In this document: positions 7,641 through 18,827 of the stretch, in pieces
How the letters are laid out: every line of letters starts with the position of its first letter
Position numbering within the stretch: position 1 is the first letter of the stretch
Source: an uncultured Bacteroidales bacterium
Lineage (GTDB): Bacteria; Bacteroidota; Bacteroidia; Bacteroidales; Muribaculaceae
Reading direction: 5' to 3'
Length of the DNA: 64,000 nt
Assembly: GCA_900547755.1 (NCBI GenBank)
Contig: URIC01000004.1
Span: 1 to 64,000, forward strand
The notes under the pieces: generated by a model
What the model was told of the DNA's origin: nothing
Databases searched by the model: none
What the model saw: only the letters and a program-made list of their open reading frames with translations
Position numbers and translations under genes: made by a program

Positions 7641-10600
7641 ATGTACAAAAAGATTTACATCGCGCTGACACTCGCCGTGGCTACACTGACTGCTCAGGGG
7701 GTAGAACCGGAAGTGTCTGTAGCAGACCTTACAGCCGGAGATATTTCCGCAGAGTTAGGAGTAAAGCCGGAAGGACGCCGGCTGCCTATGCGCCGCACAG
7801 TGCGCGAAGGCGCCAAGAAAACACAACGTACCTCACCCCGCAAGGCAGCGTCGCAGAAAGTGGTGGCTGAGAGTGCGGGCATTTATGGATGGCTTGGCTA
7901 TACGGACGACGACACCCTCAAGGAGGGTCTGTATCAGTTCACGGAGAGTGGCCCGGCCCTCAAGTGGGCCGACCCGCAGTTCACAGCCATACAGAATGGC
8001 TGGGAGGTGCTTTGCTCATGGCTGAGCGCCGATGGCACGAAAATTTGCGGATATTCCGGAGACAGCTATTACGGCAATCTTCAGGATATAGCTTACGTGG
8101 AGATGGATTTCGAGACAGGTAAGCTGCTGAAGAACGTCGCCATGGATGTCTACAACGACCCTGTGCCTAATGTGGCCGCCCTGAACCCTGCCGACGGCTA
8201 CATCTACATGATGGGCTTTACGGCGGAAGGGGAGCCTTATATGGGACGCGCCAGTGCCGGAGACCCCACGAAAATCGAAACAGTACGTGGCTACCAGGGT
8301 CCGGACGACCTGCTCTGTTCCATGACCTATTGTGCGGCCGACGGCAACTTCTACGCTGTCTCCAGCGCCAAGAACTTCGTGCGTTTCGGCACCGACTTCA
8401 ACATGACCCATGTGATCGAGTCCCTGCCGATAGATAACCTCCAGACTTTCATCACCGGTCTGTGTTATTCCGCCTCGGACAATCTGTTCTACTGGAATGT
8501 CAATGCAAGTAAACCCGACGCCCAGTTCGTATCGTTGTCAAGCATCTATACGATCGATGCGGCTGCAGGCACACTGGAGAAAGTGACGTCGCTTACGGAC
8601 AACGATGAGTATATCTCCATGTATTGTCCTGCCAGGGCTGACGATGACGCACCGGGGACGCCTGAATATGCGGGGAACACTTTTGACAAGGGCGCCCTCT
8701 CCGGCGCAGTCAAGTTCAAGGTGCCCTCCGTCACCGAGGGAGGCGGCTCCCTCTCCGGTATGCTGGATTGGAACATCGCCCTGGACGGCACGCAGGCCGC
8801 CGACGGCCAGGCTCAGGCCGGCAGCACGGTAGAGGTGCCCTTCAATTCCCTGACTCAGGGCTTCCACCAGTTCACCTTCCAGGTGTGCAAGGGTGACAAG
8901 AAGAGCAACCGCACCACCGCCAATATCTACATAGGCAATGACACTCCCATGGCTCCCGCCGAAGTAAAACTCACCGACACACAGGTAAGCTGGTCTGCCG
9001 TCACCGAAGGCGTGAACGGCGGATACGTGGACGCTGCCCAGATGACTTACAAGGTGTATCTGAACGACGTCTCCATAGGTGTGTTCAATACCACCTCCGC
9101 GCCTGTGACTATCGACACCCAGGGAGACCTTACCGCCTACCGCGCCAAAGTGGAGGCTGTATGCAACGGCAAATCGTCTGACCTCGGTGTCTCCAACAAA
9201 CTGCTCGCAGGCAATCCTCTGGAGCTGGATGTGAATATCCGCCCCACCGCCACGCAGTGGGACCTCTGCATACTGGAAGACGGCAATGAAGACGGCAACA
9301 CATGGGTGCTGTACGACGAGAGCGACGACTCATTCTTCAACTCCCAGTTCTCCGGCAACGGCGATGCCGACGACTGGATTTTCCTGCCTCCGATGAACTT
9401 CAATGACGCGGCTCCCTACTATTCCGTATCTTACCAGGGGCGTTCTCGCTCCGAGGCCTTCCCCGAGGAGTACATAGAGGTGCGCATAGGCAAGGAACCC
9501 GCAATCGAGTCCATGACTCAGGTGATAATCCCCAAGACACAGATGGTCACGGCCTGGAAGGAATACTCCGGGTTGTTCCAGATACCCGCAGCAGGCACGT
9601 ATTACGTGGCTGTACGCAATATGTCGGGTTATGACCAGTACGGAGTATTCGTCAAGAACATCAATGTAAGCCGCACCGAGGTCCGTAACGACTCTCCGTC
9701 GACAGTGACCGGCCTTAGCGCCGAGGCGCTTCCGCAGGGTGAACTCAAGGCCAAGGTGACATTCGTCTTTCCCTCCGTACGTATGGACGGCACATCCATT
9801 GACGGCGACACCCGGCTCACGGCAGAGGTCAAGGGTACAGGTACCGCCACGGTGACCGGCAAACCCGGCGAGAGAGTCAGTGCGGAGGTGGCTACCGGCC
9901 AGGGAGCCAATACCATCAGCGTGCGTGTCCTGGACGGCGAAAAAGCAGGACCTGCGGCTACTGTCGGGGTATATACGGGTGTGGTCATACCTGCCCGTGT
10001 AGAGAACCTTAAGGCCGCCGTGGAGGAGGACAACGCCACAGTGGTGTTGTCCTGGGACGCTCCCGCAATCGGTGAGGATGGCGGATATGTAGACCCCGCG
10101 ACCGTATCTTACGTAATCTATATTTATACCGAGGGGGGCTGGTTACGCTTAGGCAACGCCGGCGCGGGCGAGACCACCTTCACCTACAACGGCAAGGACG
10201 AATACACCGGAGACCTTCAGGTGGTGCAGCTCGGTGTGCTTTCCGCCAATGTGGCCGGCAACAACAACAAAGTGAGCGTAGTGGCCATGTCTCTCGGCAA
10301 ACCTTATCCGCTGCCCATGAGCGAGACCTTCGATGAGACCGACGCCAACGGTTACTGCGTGCCCACCCTGGAACCCTGGATGATGTACGCCCCCACTTCC
10401 GATTATGAGTCCAAGTGGGGATTCTCCCGTCTCTCCAACGTCTCGGCGGACTTTTCCGACATCCCCGGCGGCGCACTGGTGAGTGACCCCGACGGAAAGG
10501 CTACCAAGGGACGTATGGCTTTGCCCAAGTTCTCCACCGCTTGCCTTCCCGATGAGAAAGTATTATTCATGATGCGGACCTATACCGGTGCCAATTGTGC

Positions 10601-11024
10601 CGCTGAGGTGAAGCTCCTGGGCGAGACTTACGGTCAGGACGGCTTTACCGAGCTGGCCGTTGTCAAGCCCGGTAAAGAAGCATGGACCGACACTGCCGTC
10701 GAGCTGCCCGCTGAGTTCACAGGCCGCAAATGGATTCAGCTCTATCTGGATGTGGACTTCACTAAGGGCAATCAGCTGTTCCTGCTGGATGAGTATCGCG
10801 CCGATACCACGAAGTCCGGCATCGCCTCTGCCGGCAGTGACGTGGTACGTGTGTATGGCGGACACGGCGAAATCCGTGTGCTCGCTGACAGATTCGACTG
10901 CGCCTCCGTGTACAGCGCTGACGGACGTCTGTTGAGCCGTGGCCCGCAGGACCGTATCGCCATGCCGGCTGGCATCTATCTGGTGAATGTGGATGGCCGG
11001 ACCTTCAAGGTGCAGGTCAAGTAA
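7641..11024 (+). CDS. Large secreted multidomain protein with T9SS-like C-terminal tail
   Basis: 1127 residues from the ATG at 7641 (MYKKIYIALTLAVATLTAQG), which begins a clear signal peptide. A frame extension to a TTG at 7608 overlaps the transcription start and is rejected. After a basic pro-region (about 50-80) comes a region that may be a beta-propeller (about 85-330), then fibronectin-III-like repeats. A jelly-roll segment of choice-of-anchor-J type lies around 530-680 ('DDWIFLPPMNF', 'GTYYVAVRNMSGYDQYGVF'), then more FN3-like units and a second jelly-roll-like region near 905-1060. The last ~60 residues ('VYSADGRLLSRG', 'PAGIYLVNVDGRTFKVQVK') match a type A T9SS sorting tail. Probably exported and surface-attached or released; ligand unknown. 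Confidence 0.85.
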   Translation: MYKKIYIALTLAVATLTAQGVEPEVSVADLTAGDISAELGVKPEGRRLPMRRTVREGAKKTQRTSPRKAASQKVVAESAGIYGWLGYTDDDTLKEGLYQFTESGPALKWADPQFTAIQNGWEVLCSWLSADGTKICGYSGDSYYGNLQDIAYVEMDFETGKLLKNVAMDVYNDPVPNVAALNPADGYIYMMGFTAEGEPYMGRASAGDPTKIETVRGYQGPDDLLCSMTYCAADGNFYAVSSAKNFVRFGTDFNMTHVIESLPIDNLQTFITGLCYSASDNLFYWNVNASKPDAQFVSLSSIYTIDAAAGTLEKVTSLTDNDEYISMYCPARADDDAPGTPEYAGNTFDKGALSGAVKFKVPSVTEGGGSLSGMLDWNIALDGTQAADGQAQAGSTVEVPFNSLTQGFHQFTFQVCKGDKKSNRTTANIYIGNDTPMAPAEVKLTDTQVSWSAVTEGVNGGYVDAAQMTYKVYLNDVSIGVFNTTSAPVTIDTQGDLTAYRAKVEAVCNGKSSDLGVSNKLLAGNPLELDVNIRPTATQWDLCILEDGNEDGNTWVLYDESDDSFFNSQFSGNGDADDWIFLPPMNFNDAAPYYSVSYQGRSRSEAFPEEYIEVRIGKEPAIESMTQVIIPKTQMVTAWKEYSGLFQIPAAGTYYVAVRNMSGYDQYGVFVKNINVSRTEVRNDSPSTVTGLSAEALPQGELKAKVTFVFPSVRMDGTSIDGDTRLTAEVKGTGTATVTGKPGERVSAEVATGQGANTISVRVLDGEKAGPAATVGVYTGVVIPARVENLKAAVEEDNATVVLSWDAPAIGEDGGYVDPATVSYVIYIYTEGGWLRLGNAGAGETTFTYNGKDEYTGDLQVVQLGVLSANVAGNNNKVSVVAMSLGKPYPLPMSETFDETDANGYCVPTLEPWMMYAPTSDYESKWGFSRLSNVSADFSDIPGGALVSDPDGKATKGRMALPKFSTACLPDEKVLFMMRTYTGANCAAEVKLLGETYGQDGFTELAVVKPGKEAWTDTAVELPAEFTGRKWIQLYLDVDFTKGNQLFLLDEYRADTTKSGIASAGSDVVRVYGGHGEIRVLADRFDCASVYSADGRLLSRGPQDRIAMPAGIYLVNVDGRTFKVQVK

Positions 11025-11060
11025 TAACAGATTATTCCATATACTATTCCATATAATTAA

Positions 11061-11100
11061 GGCGGCCATTCCGAAAACGGGGTGGTCGCCTTACTTTTTC
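11061..11100 (+). terminator. Intrinsic terminator after the large secreted protein gene
   Basis: A 13-bp stem with G-U pairs (GGCGGCCATTCCG with CGGGGTGGTCGCC, AAAA loop, 11061-11090) is followed by TTACTTTTTC. Confidence 0.85.
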
Positions 11101-11112
11101 AATTTATTTTTG

Positions 11113-11120
11113 TAAATTTG
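11113..11120 (+). promoter_or_regulatory. -7 element of the DUF2723 gene
   Basis: TAAATTTG ends nine bases before the ATG at 11130, so the mRNA would have a leader of only about six bases. The expected -33 region is T-rich without a clean TTTG. Confidence 0.6.
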
Positions 11121-11129
11121 TAGCCGTAT

Positions 11130-14100
11130 ATGATTTACACCCGATGGCTATATGAGCTGGACTATAGGGCAACCCGCAGGCTTGTGGCCTGGGGTGTGCT
11201 GTGCGTGGCGTTGCTCACTTATCTGCTTACTTTGGAACCTACCGCTTCTTTTTGGGACTGTCCGGAGTATGTGGCGGTGGCCACAGGGCTGCAGGTAGGT
11301 CACCCGCCGGGCAATCCGCTGTGGATGCTTGTGGCGCGTTTCTTCGTCAACTTCGCGCCCGGACCGGAGTACCGGGCCTTGGCGGTGAATGTGATGAGTG
11401 CCGTGTGCGCTGCCCTGACAGTGATGCTGCTATTCCTGACGATTGAGTTCTTCGCCCGCAGGTTGGTGCGCCCTCATACACGACAGGAGGTGATTCTGAC
11501 CCTCGGTGCCTCATGCACCGGGGCATTGGCCTTTTGCTGGTGCGACAGTTTCTGGTTTTCCGCCGTAGAGGCCGAGGTATACGCCTTCTCCAGCCTGTGT
11601 ACGGCCCTGCTCTTTTGGATTTCGCTCGTATGGTTTCAACGTAGGCACGAACCTCATTCCGACCGGTATCTGATTCTTCTGGCGTACCTTACGGGGCTGA
11701 CCATGGGTGTGCATGAGCTTAATCTGCTCTGTCTGCCGGCGCTGCTGCTTGTAGTGGTGTTCGGATTGCGTGGCAATCTTTCCCGGTGGCGCATAGCGCT
11801 CGCCCTTATTGTGGGGCTTGCCGCTATTGCCTTTGTCCTGTACGGGCTGATTCCCGGCTTTATAGGGCTGGCCAAACAGGTGGAGCTGGCGTGTGTCAAC
11901 GGCCTGGGGATGCCTTTCAATTCGGGACTTCTGATTACCTGGACCGGTGTCATGGCCCTGCTTGCCGGTGTGTGCGTGTGGCTGAACTATGCCCGTATCC
12001 GGCGCCGCCGTCTGTTGCGATTCCTTCGCATAGCCCTGTGGTCTGTGCTTATGGTGCTGACAGGCTTCTCTTGCTACGCGCTCATTATTATCCGCGCCTC
12101 GGCGGGCACACCGCTCAATACGGGCAATCCTTCGGACATATTCTCCTTCTCGGCATATTTCGCCCGCGAGCAATACGGCAAGTCGCCCCTGGTGTACGGA
12201 GTGCCGTTCACCGCCAAGCCTTTGCGTCAGCGCACTGTCAGCGGCGCAGACACCGCATATTCGCATTATGCCATAACCCGTACGGGTACCAATTATGTGC
12301 GGGGTATGGCCGGTATGCCCGTCAGGGTAGCCGGCTCGCTGGCCATTCCTGAAGATTCGCTCCGCAACGCCGCGCTTCAGAGGCGTGGCGGCAACTGGTA
12401 TCAGGTGGCTTCCTATAACTTTGAGCGGATGTATCCTCCGGAGATGTATATGTGGTTTTCGCGTATGCACAGCCATGACGACGCCGATGTCAGAGGGTAT
12501 CTGAACTGGATTGGCGCGGAAATGGAGGATATGCGGGAAGTGGAAAACGTAGCGGTGGCCGTGGACGAGGAGGGTAATCCCGTCGATGTTCCCGAAGGGA
12601 AGCCTCCTTACGACCGCAGGCAGGTGCGCCCCACCTATGGTCAGAACTTCAGCTATTTCGCCGTCTATCAGCTCGCATATATGTATTGGCGCTATTTCGC
12701 CTGGAACTTCGTGGGGCGACAGAACGACTACACGGGCCATGGGGAGCCGGATGCCGGCAATTTCATAACCGGCATAGACGTACTGGACTGTCTGATGCTG
12801 GATGTGGTCAGGGAGGCTCCGGCAAATGCCGGCGAGGGCAACCGGGGGCGTAACGTGTACTTCGCCCTGCCTATGCTGCTCGGGATAGCGGGACTCTGCT
12901 ACGAGCTTTGCTCCGGAATACGCGGACGCCGGCAGGCCCTGCTTATAGCCGTTCTGTTTATACTCACAGGAATGGCTATTGTCGTCTACCTGAACCAGGG
13001 TCCGGTGCAGGCACGCGACCGCGACTATGCTTTCTTAGGTTCCTGGTATGCTTACTGTATATGGATAGGCTTGGGCGTATTGGGCATTAACGCGCTGATG
13101 CGCAGATGTCTGCGCCAGCGTCCGGTATCCGCCGCCACCCTGAGCCTCCTGACAGCTCTTGCAGTCCCGTTCCAGATGCTCTCGCAGACCTGGGATGACC
13201 ATGACCGCTCCGGACGTACCATTGCCTGCGATATGGGCCATAATATGGTTCAGGGACTTGAAGAGCAGGCCATTGTCTTCGCCTCTCAGGACAACTTCAT
13301 ATTCCCCCTTTGGTACACGACCGAAGTGGAGGAAGAGCGCACGGACCTCCGTATACTTTCCGCTCCCTATATGTCGTTGCCCTGGTATCCGGCGCAGATG
13401 CGCACCCCTATGCGCAAGTCCCGTCCCATAGCCATGACTGTTCCTCCGGCTCTCGCAGCCTCGGACCTGCTGGGCTACGTACGCCTCGGAAAGGACACGA
13501 CATGGACCCCTGCCGTGGAAGCGCTTAAGACTCTGTACACCACTGGTATAAGGGAATATGGCCAATCTTCCGGAGAGGCGTATGCCACACTTGAGACACC
13601 GAAGGTCTACTTTGTGCAGCAGGGGGATACAGTGCGTATAGACCTGACATTGTCGGGCGATAACGAACATTCCGCTCTGTTGAGTTACAAGGATTTGCTG
13701 ATGCTTGACATATTGGCCTCCAACGCCGCTTCTCCTTCTCCGAGACAGGTGGTGTGGACTCCCGGGCAGGTCAAGGACCTGTACGGCGGTCAGTTGCTCC
13801 CTTATATAGAGAAAGTGGGGTTGATGGATATACTGAACCCGGCAACCCCGGGGCTTAATGTGCGTGAGACGGCACGCATGGCCCTTACCTCGTACCGCTA
13901 TGGCACCGCTCCCGGAGTGCTTGAAGGAGGGAAGGAGCCTTACTTCGACCCCGTGGCCGCCGGTATAGCTTCAGATATGCGTAAGTCTGTAATCCTGTGT
14001 GCCAGAGAGTTGAGCGAGTCAGGCAACAGCGGCAAGGCGATGATGGCCCTCGCCCTTCTGGACAGGCTCCAGCGTAAGCTGCCCCCCTCTATGGTGCCAT

Positions 14101-14381
14101 ACGAGGCCGTGCCCCGTAAGTCGGAAGCTCAAGGCATAAATACTGCCGACAGATACGATGACGAAGGGCTTATGATGTCTGAGGCCTACAGCAATGTGGC
14201 CCTTGTACTGGACCGTCCGGACCTCAAGGAGAAAGCGGACAGCATGTATGCTGCCCGCAAGAGAGAATTGGCTGAAATAGCGCGTTATCGCGACGCGCTG
14301 CGTCCGGCTTACCGTCCTTTCGTCACTTACAGGCTGGAACGCCTCATCTACGTGCTGCGCCCGCACCCCGGCAAGCCATGA
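11130..14381 (+). CDS. DUF2723 (glycosyltransferase family 117-like) membrane protein
   Basis: 1083 residues. A polytopic N-terminal half (about 1-330) contains the DUF2723 signature 'SFWDCPEYVAVATGLQVGHPPGN' split across about residues 42-65, with acidic residues in an extracytoplasmic loop as in GT-C glycosyltransferases. More membrane segments occur around 570-680, and the rest is soluble and probably periplasmic. Bacteroidetes proteins of this size and layout are annotated as DUF2723/GT117, with a proposed role in transferring sugars from lipid-linked donors; the acceptor is not known to me. Strong terminators isolate it from the gene before, and the convergent RND operon ends 12 bases after it. 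A very short mRNA leader is predicted. Confidence 0.85.
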   Translation: MIYTRWLYELDYRATRRLVAWGVLCVALLTYLLTLEPTASFWDCPEYVAVATGLQVGHPPGNPLWMLVARFFVNFAPGPEYRALAVNVMSAVCAALTVMLLFLTIEFFARRLVRPHTRQEVILTLGASCTGALAFCWCDSFWFSAVEAEVYAFSSLCTALLFWISLVWFQRRHEPHSDRYLILLAYLTGLTMGVHELNLLCLPALLLVVVFGLRGNLSRWRIALALIVGLAAIAFVLYGLIPGFIGLAKQVELACVNGLGMPFNSGLLITWTGVMALLAGVCVWLNYARIRRRRLLRFLRIALWSVLMVLTGFSCYALIIIRASAGTPLNTGNPSDIFSFSAYFAREQYGKSPLVYGVPFTAKPLRQRTVSGADTAYSHYAITRTGTNYVRGMAGMPVRVAGSLAIPEDSLRNAALQRRGGNWYQVASYNFERMYPPEMYMWFSRMHSHDDADVRGYLNWIGAEMEDMREVENVAVAVDEEGNPVDVPEGKPPYDRRQVRPTYGQNFSYFAVYQLAYMYWRYFAWNFVGRQNDYTGHGEPDAGNFITGIDVLDCLMLDVVREAPANAGEGNRGRNVYFALPMLLGIAGLCYELCSGIRGRRQALLIAVLFILTGMAIVVYLNQGPVQARDRDYAFLGSWYAYCIWIGLGVLGINALMRRCLRQRPVSAATLSLLTALAVPFQMLSQTWDDHDRSGRTIACDMGHNMVQGLEEQAIVFASQDNFIFPLWYTTEVEEERTDLRILSAPYMSLPWYPAQMRTPMRKSRPIAMTVPPALAASDLLGYVRLGKDTTWTPAVEALKTLYTTGIREYGQSSGEAYATLETPKVYFVQQGDTVRIDLTLSGDNEHSALLSYKDLLMLDILASNAASPSPRQVVWTPGQVKDLYGGQLLPYIEKVGLMDILNPATPGLNVRETARMALTSYRYGTAPGVLEGGKEPYFDPVAAGIASDMRKSVILCARELSESGNSGKAMMALALLDRLQRKLPPSMVPYEAVPRKSEAQGINTADRYDDEGLMMSEAYSNVALVLDRPDLKEKADSMYAARKRELAEIARYRDALRPAYRPFVTYRLERLIYVLRPHPGKP

Positions 14382-14392
14382 GTACAGGGTGG

Positions 14393-17300
14393 TCATAGCG
14401 GGTTCTTTCCGTCGGTGCCGGAAGGTTGTCCCGAAGGCGATGGGGCAGAGTCGTCGCCCTGTTTCCGGATGCGGAATAGGCCGTTGAAGTAGCGTTCCTG
14501 AATACGCTGCATAAGTTCCCAGAAGTTGGGCACGAAAAGTGTTCCGACAATGGCGTTCATGACCATGCCGAAGACTACCGCCGTACCGATTTCCACGCGG
14601 CTGGCCGCTCCGGCGCCGGTGGCGAACATCATCGGCATGACTCCGAAGATGAAAGCCAGGGCGGTCATCATTATCGGGCGGAAACGCACGTAGCCGCCCT
14701 GCAGGGCCGCCTGACGTATGGGGAGGCCGGCTTTGCGGTAGTCTCGCGCGTATTCCACTATCAGAATGGCGTTCTTGGCGCTCATGCCCAACAGGAGGAT
14801 TACGCCGATTTGCGTGTAAATGCTGACGCTTTGGTCCATGAACAGACATCCGACTACCGTACCCAGGATGGCCACGGGCATCGAGAGGACCACGGCTATG
14901 GGGGAGGTCCAGCTTTCATATTGCGCCGCCAGCACCAGAATGGTCATGACTATGGCGAAGATGAAGACGAAGGAGATGGTGGTGCCGCTCTGGGTCTCCT
15001 GATATGCCTCGCCGGTCCAGGCGTAGGAATAGTTTGTGCCCAAAGTCTTCTTTACGAGCTGCTCCATGGCCTTGATTCCGTCGGAGGAGCTTACACCGTC
15101 GGCGAGGTCAGCGGTTATGGATGCCGTGGGATACATATTGTAGCGGCTCACCGTAGGCTCTCCCATGGATGGAACCACTTCGGCAAAAGCGCTGAAGGGG
15201 GTCATTTTACCGTCGGCGGAGGCTACAGAGAGCTTGAGTATGTCGTCGGGGTTGGCGCGGCTGGAGCCCGTACCCCCCACCGTTACCTGGAAGGTGCGTC
15301 CGAACTCGTTGAAGTCGTTGGCGTATGTGCCTCCGACGTAAGTCGACAGGGTGGAGTATATATCGCTGAGGTCAAGGCCAAGGAGGCTCACTTTGTCGCG
15401 GTCTATCTTTATGGAATACTGAGGCACGCTGCCCTGATACAGCGAGGTAATCTGCGCTATGCGCTGGTCTTTTGCGGCCTGCTCCTTAAGGGCCTGTATG
15501 GCTTTCTCCATTTCCAGCGGACCCAGGTTGCTTATGTCCAGCAACTGCATCTGCAGGCCCGAACTGAGGCCGAGACCGGGAATCGAAGGCGGGTTTACGC
15601 AGAAGGTCATGGCCTCCTGGTGGCGTGAGGCTATGGACTGGACGCGCCGCATCACATTCTCCACGTCATGTTCCTTTCCCTTGCGTTCACTCCAAGGCTT
15701 CAGGACAATGAAGATGGTGCCCGCGTCGGAGGAAGCGCCTCCCCCCAGGAATGAGTCGCCGTTTATGCTCATGACATCCTTTACCTCCGGAATCTCCTTG
15801 CGTATCTCGGCCACAATCGAGTTTGTACACTTCTCGGTACGCTCCAGCGAGGCGCCGTCAGGCAGCTGCACGGCCATCATGAAGTAGCCGTTGTCCTCTT
15901 CGGGCAGATAGCCCTGCGGCAGCTTCAGGAATCCCCATATTGCCGCGCCGGCGATGGCCGCGAAGACGAGCATGGCCGCCAGGGGGCGTTCCAGCATCTT
16001 CGAGATTATGTACTTGTATGCGCCTTCTATCTTGCTCCATCCGGTATTGAACCAGCGGTAGAGGAAGAACTCGCTCTGCGAGCGGGGCTTCAGGAAGAGG
16101 GCGCAGAGGGCCGGGGTGAGTGTGAGGGCGTTGAAGCCGGAGAAGGCCGTGGAGACGGCGATGGTAAGGGCGAACTGTTTGTACAGCTGTCCCGTGATGC
16201 CGCTCACAAAGGCGGTGGGAATGAACACCGACAGCAGCACGAGTACCTCGCCTACGACCGGTCCGGTAAGTTCCCGCATGGCCTTTACAGCCGCCTGCTT
16301 GCGGTCCAGCTTTCCTTCGTCCAACAGTCGCGAACAGTCCTCCACCACCACTATGGCATCGTCCACCACTATGGCTATGGCAAGCACCATTCCGAAGAGG
16401 GATAGGGTGTTGAGAGAGAATCCCATCATTTTCATAACCGCGAAAGTGGCGATAAGGCTGACCGGAATGGTCAGCATCGGGATAATGACCGCCCTCCAGT
16501 TTTGCAGGAATATAAGGATTACGAGCATGACGATGAGTGTGGTCTCCACGAAAGTGACCACCACCTCGTCGATAGAGGCTCGCACGAAGTCTGTGGTGTT
16601 GAGGATTACGCGGTAGTGTATCCCTTCGGGGAAATACTGCGAGAGGCGGTCCAGTTCCGCTATGGAGGCTTTGGCCACATCCATGGCATTGGCGCCCGGC
16701 AGCTGCTGTACCCCTATCAGGGCGGCGGTCTCGCCGTTCACGCGGGCTGTCTGGGAGTAGCTGTCGCTGCCGAGTTCCACATTACCCAGGTCGCTGAGCC
16801 GCAGTATGCCGGTGCCGTCGCTGCGTATCACGATGTCGCCGAACTGTTCGGGGGTGGTGAGACGACCCTGGCTTGTGAGGGTGAACTGGAACTGGGCGTC
16901 CTCATTCTGTGGTTCGGCCCCCAGGGAGCCGGAGCCCACTTCGATATTCTGTCCGCGTATAGCCGCCAGCACCTGGTCGGGAGTGATGCCGCGGGCACGC
17001 ATCCTTACGGGGTCGAGCCATACCCTCATGCTGTACTCGCCGCCGCCGAAAGCCTGGGCGCCTCCTACGCCTTCGACTCGCGACAGGGGGTCGATAATGT
17101 TAATCTGCGCGTAATTCGTCAGGTATAGTGCGTCGTAAAGGTCGGGCCGGTCGGTCTCCAGGGCGCAGAACAGCACCTGGTTGGAACTTTCCTTGCTCAC
17201 CGAGATGCCCTGCTGCTGCACCTCGCTGGGAAGTGTGGCCGTAGCCATGGAGATGCGGTTCTGTACGTCTACGGCCGCCTGGTCCACATCTGTGCCGTTT

Positions 17301-17587
17301 TCAAAAGTGATGGTCAGCATATAGGAGCCGTCTGAGCCGGAGTCGGAACTCATGTAGAGCATACCTTCGGTACCGTTCACCTGCTGCTCTATGGGCACAC
17401 CTACGGTCTTGGCCACTGTCTCGGCGTCTGCGCCGGGGTAATCGGCACGCACCATCACTGTGGGAGGAGTGATGTCGGGGTATTGGGCTATAGGCAGAGT
17501 ATCCAGGCACATAAGGCCCGCGATAATCATCAACACGGCCAGCACTGTGGCGAATATGGGCCTCGCTATAAAGAATTTCGAAAACAT
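14393..17587 (-). CDS. RND multidrug efflux permease (AcrB/HAE1 type)
   Basis: 1064 residues, normal length for an HAE1 permease. It begins with the typical '[20 protein letters not shown]' first helix and '[12 protein letters not shown]'. The duplicated layout of six helices plus two large periplasmic loops is evident. The proton-relay aspartates are seen in '[11 protein letters not shown]' near residue 405. The charged cytoplasmic tail ends near 'SGTDGKNPL'. It pumps lipophilic compounds out through the trimeric adaptor and outer-membrane channel encoded just upstream. The gap from the adaptor gene is 80 bases. Substrates cannot be deduced. Confidence 0.97.
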   Translation of the reverse strand: MFSKFFIARPIFATVLAVLMIIAGLMCLDTLPIAQYPDITPPTVMVRADYPGADAETVAKTVGVPIEQQVNGTEGMLYMSSDSGSDGSYMLTITFENGTDVDQAAVDVQNRISMATATLPSEVQQQGISVSKESSNQVLFCALETDRPDLYDALYLTNYAQINIIDPLSRVEGVGGAQAFGGGEYSMRVWLDPVRMRARGITPDQVLAAIRGQNIEVGSGSLGAEPQNEDAQFQFTLTSQGRLTTPEQFGDIVIRSDGTGILRLSDLGNVELGSDSYSQTARVNGETAALIGVQQLPGANAMDVAKASIAELDRLSQYFPEGIHYRVILNTTDFVRASIDEVVVTFVETTLIVMLVILIFLQNWRAVIIPMLTIPVSLIATFAVMKMMGFSLNTLSLFGMVLAIAIVVDDAIVVVEDCSRLLDEGKLDRKQAAVKAMRELTGPVVGEVLVLLSVFIPTAFVSGITGQLYKQFALTIAVSTAFSGFNALTLTPALCALFLKPRSQSEFFLYRWFNTGWSKIEGAYKYIISKMLERPLAAMLVFAAIAGAAIWGFLKLPQGYLPEEDNGYFMMAVQLPDGASLERTEKCTNSIVAEIRKEIPEVKDVMSINGDSFLGGGASSDAGTIFIVLKPWSERKGKEHDVENVMRRVQSIASRHQEAMTFCVNPPSIPGLGLSSGLQMQLLDISNLGPLEMEKAIQALKEQAAKDQRIAQITSLYQGSVPQYSIKIDRDKVSLLGLDLSDIYSTLSTYVGGTYANDFNEFGRTFQVTVGGTGSSRANPDDILKLSVASADGKMTPFSAFAEVVPSMGEPTVSRYNMYPTASITADLADGVSSSDGIKAMEQLVKKTLGTNYSYAWTGEAYQETQSGTTISFVFIFAIVMTILVLAAQYESWTSPIAVVLSMPVAILGTVVGCLFMDQSVSIYTQIGVILLLGMSAKNAILIVEYARDYRKAGLPIRQAALQGGYVRFRPIMMTALAFIFGVMPMMFATGAGAASRVEIGTAVVFGMVMNAIVGTLFVPNFWELMQRIQERYFNGLFRIRKQGDDSAPSPSGQPSGTDGKNPL

Positions 17588-17667
17588 GACAGGATGGGAT
17601 TAATCTGTTTCAGGCAGGTCCTGGAATTTGAACTCTGCCGATAATTGCGTTTAAGAACTCAGACGGG

Positions 17668-18798
17668 TTATAAACCGCTTTTCACAAGTCGCGGTTTCAC
17701 GCTCATGCCCGGGCGTACCGTGAGGAGCGCCTCGGTGACATATCTTTCGCCCGGCTGCAGTCCCTTTTCGATTATGCTCAAGGAGTCCCGCACAGTCTGA
17801 CCCACGGTCACGGGGCGGTACTGCACTTTGTCGTCGTCGCCCACCACATACAGGAATTGTCCTCTCTGGTCGGTGGAGATGGAGGCGGACTTCACCAGGA
17901 TGGCCCGGGGGTCGGTGCCGTAGGGAAGGTCCACACTTACGAACATACCGTCCTTAAGTTCGTCGTAGGGATTGTCCAGCACGCCTTTCATCAGCAGCGT
18001 ACCGGTGTTTTTGTCCACATTAGGCGCTGTGTAGTATAGGTCGCAGGTGTAGGAATGTGGAAGATTCTCCTGGAAGCGTAGGGGTATGTTGCGGTATAGG
18101 GGCGAGGAAGTGCCTTTGTCCCCCACCATTTGCTCGAACTGGGAGTCCTCTATGGAGAAGGCGGCAGTGACCTTGCGGGAGTCGTAGATGGTGGCCAGTA
18201 CCACCGGGGATGCGGCTCCTCCCACAAAGTTGCCCGGGTCAAGGTTGGGCTTGGTTATGTATCCGGAGCCGGGAGCGCGTACCGTGCAGTAGCCCAGATT
18301 GGTCTGAGCGTCCCGCAGAGCGGCGCGTGCCGTGCTTATGTCTGCTTCGGCCTGGGCCAGATTGTTGCGCGCGCCGGAGACATCCATCTTGCTCACGGCG
18401 TTGGAGGCGTATGCCTTCTCCATGGCTGTGAGGCGCTCGGCGCAGTACTGACGCTGGCTCAGGGCATTCTCCAGCGATGCCTTGGCGCGTTGCACGGCGT
18501 CGGCGTAGGTGGTGTTCTCAATGGTGAAGAGTACCTGACCTTGAGTCACGAAGTCGCCTCCCTTGAAGTTGATGCTTCTGAGGGTGCCGCTCACTCGTCC
18601 CACCACATCCACCTTTGTGTCTGCGGCTATGAAGCCGGGGTATGTCTTGTGCAGGGTCACGGAATCCACCTCGGGTACCGCTACGGCTACCTCGGGGGTC
18701 TGCCGCGCGGCATCCGCCGTCTTGTCCGGAACCTTCTTGCAGCCTGCGACAAGCAGAAACGCCGCCGTCAAGGCCGGGATTAGTATATGTGTTTTCAT
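17668..18798 (-). CDS. RND efflux periplasmic adaptor lipoprotein (AcrA/MexA type)
   Basis: 376 residues. A lipoprotein signal ends in 'LLVAGC' with the lipidated Cys20. Barrel-sandwich halves ('GRVSGTLRSINFKGGDFVTQGQ' region near 67-88 and 'LGYCTVRAPGSGYIT' near 165) flank a coiled-coil hairpin (about 100-160). Beta-barrel and membrane-proximal domains follow. It bridges the inner-membrane permease and the outer-membrane channel. It is the second gene of the operon, 29 bases after the channel gene. Confidence 0.95.
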   Translation of the reverse strand: MKTHILIPALTAAFLLVAGCKKVPDKTADAARQTPEVAVAVPEVDSVTLHKTYPGFIAADTKVDVVGRVSGTLRSINFKGGDFVTQGQVLFTIENTTYADAVQRAKASLENALSQRQYCAERLTAMEKAYASNAVSKMDVSGARNNLAQAEADISTARAALRDAQTNLGYCTVRAPGSGYITKPNLDPGNFVGGAASPVVLATIYDSRKVTAAFSIEDSQFEQMVGDKGTSSPLYRNIPLRFQENLPHSYTCDLYYTAPNVDKNTGTLLMKGVLDNPYDELKDGMFVSVDLPYGTDPRAILVKSASISTDQRGQFLYVVGDDDKVQYRPVTVGQTVRDSLSIIEKGLQPGERYVTEALLTVRPGMSVKPRLVKSGL

Positions 18799-18827
18799 AG
18801 TTGTGTAAGTATTTGTCGATTAGTGTG

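Noticed and set aside
14019..14849. Minus-strand frame spanning the end of the DUF2723 gene and the RND gene
   Set aside because: Overlaps two strongly supported genes in shadow frames.
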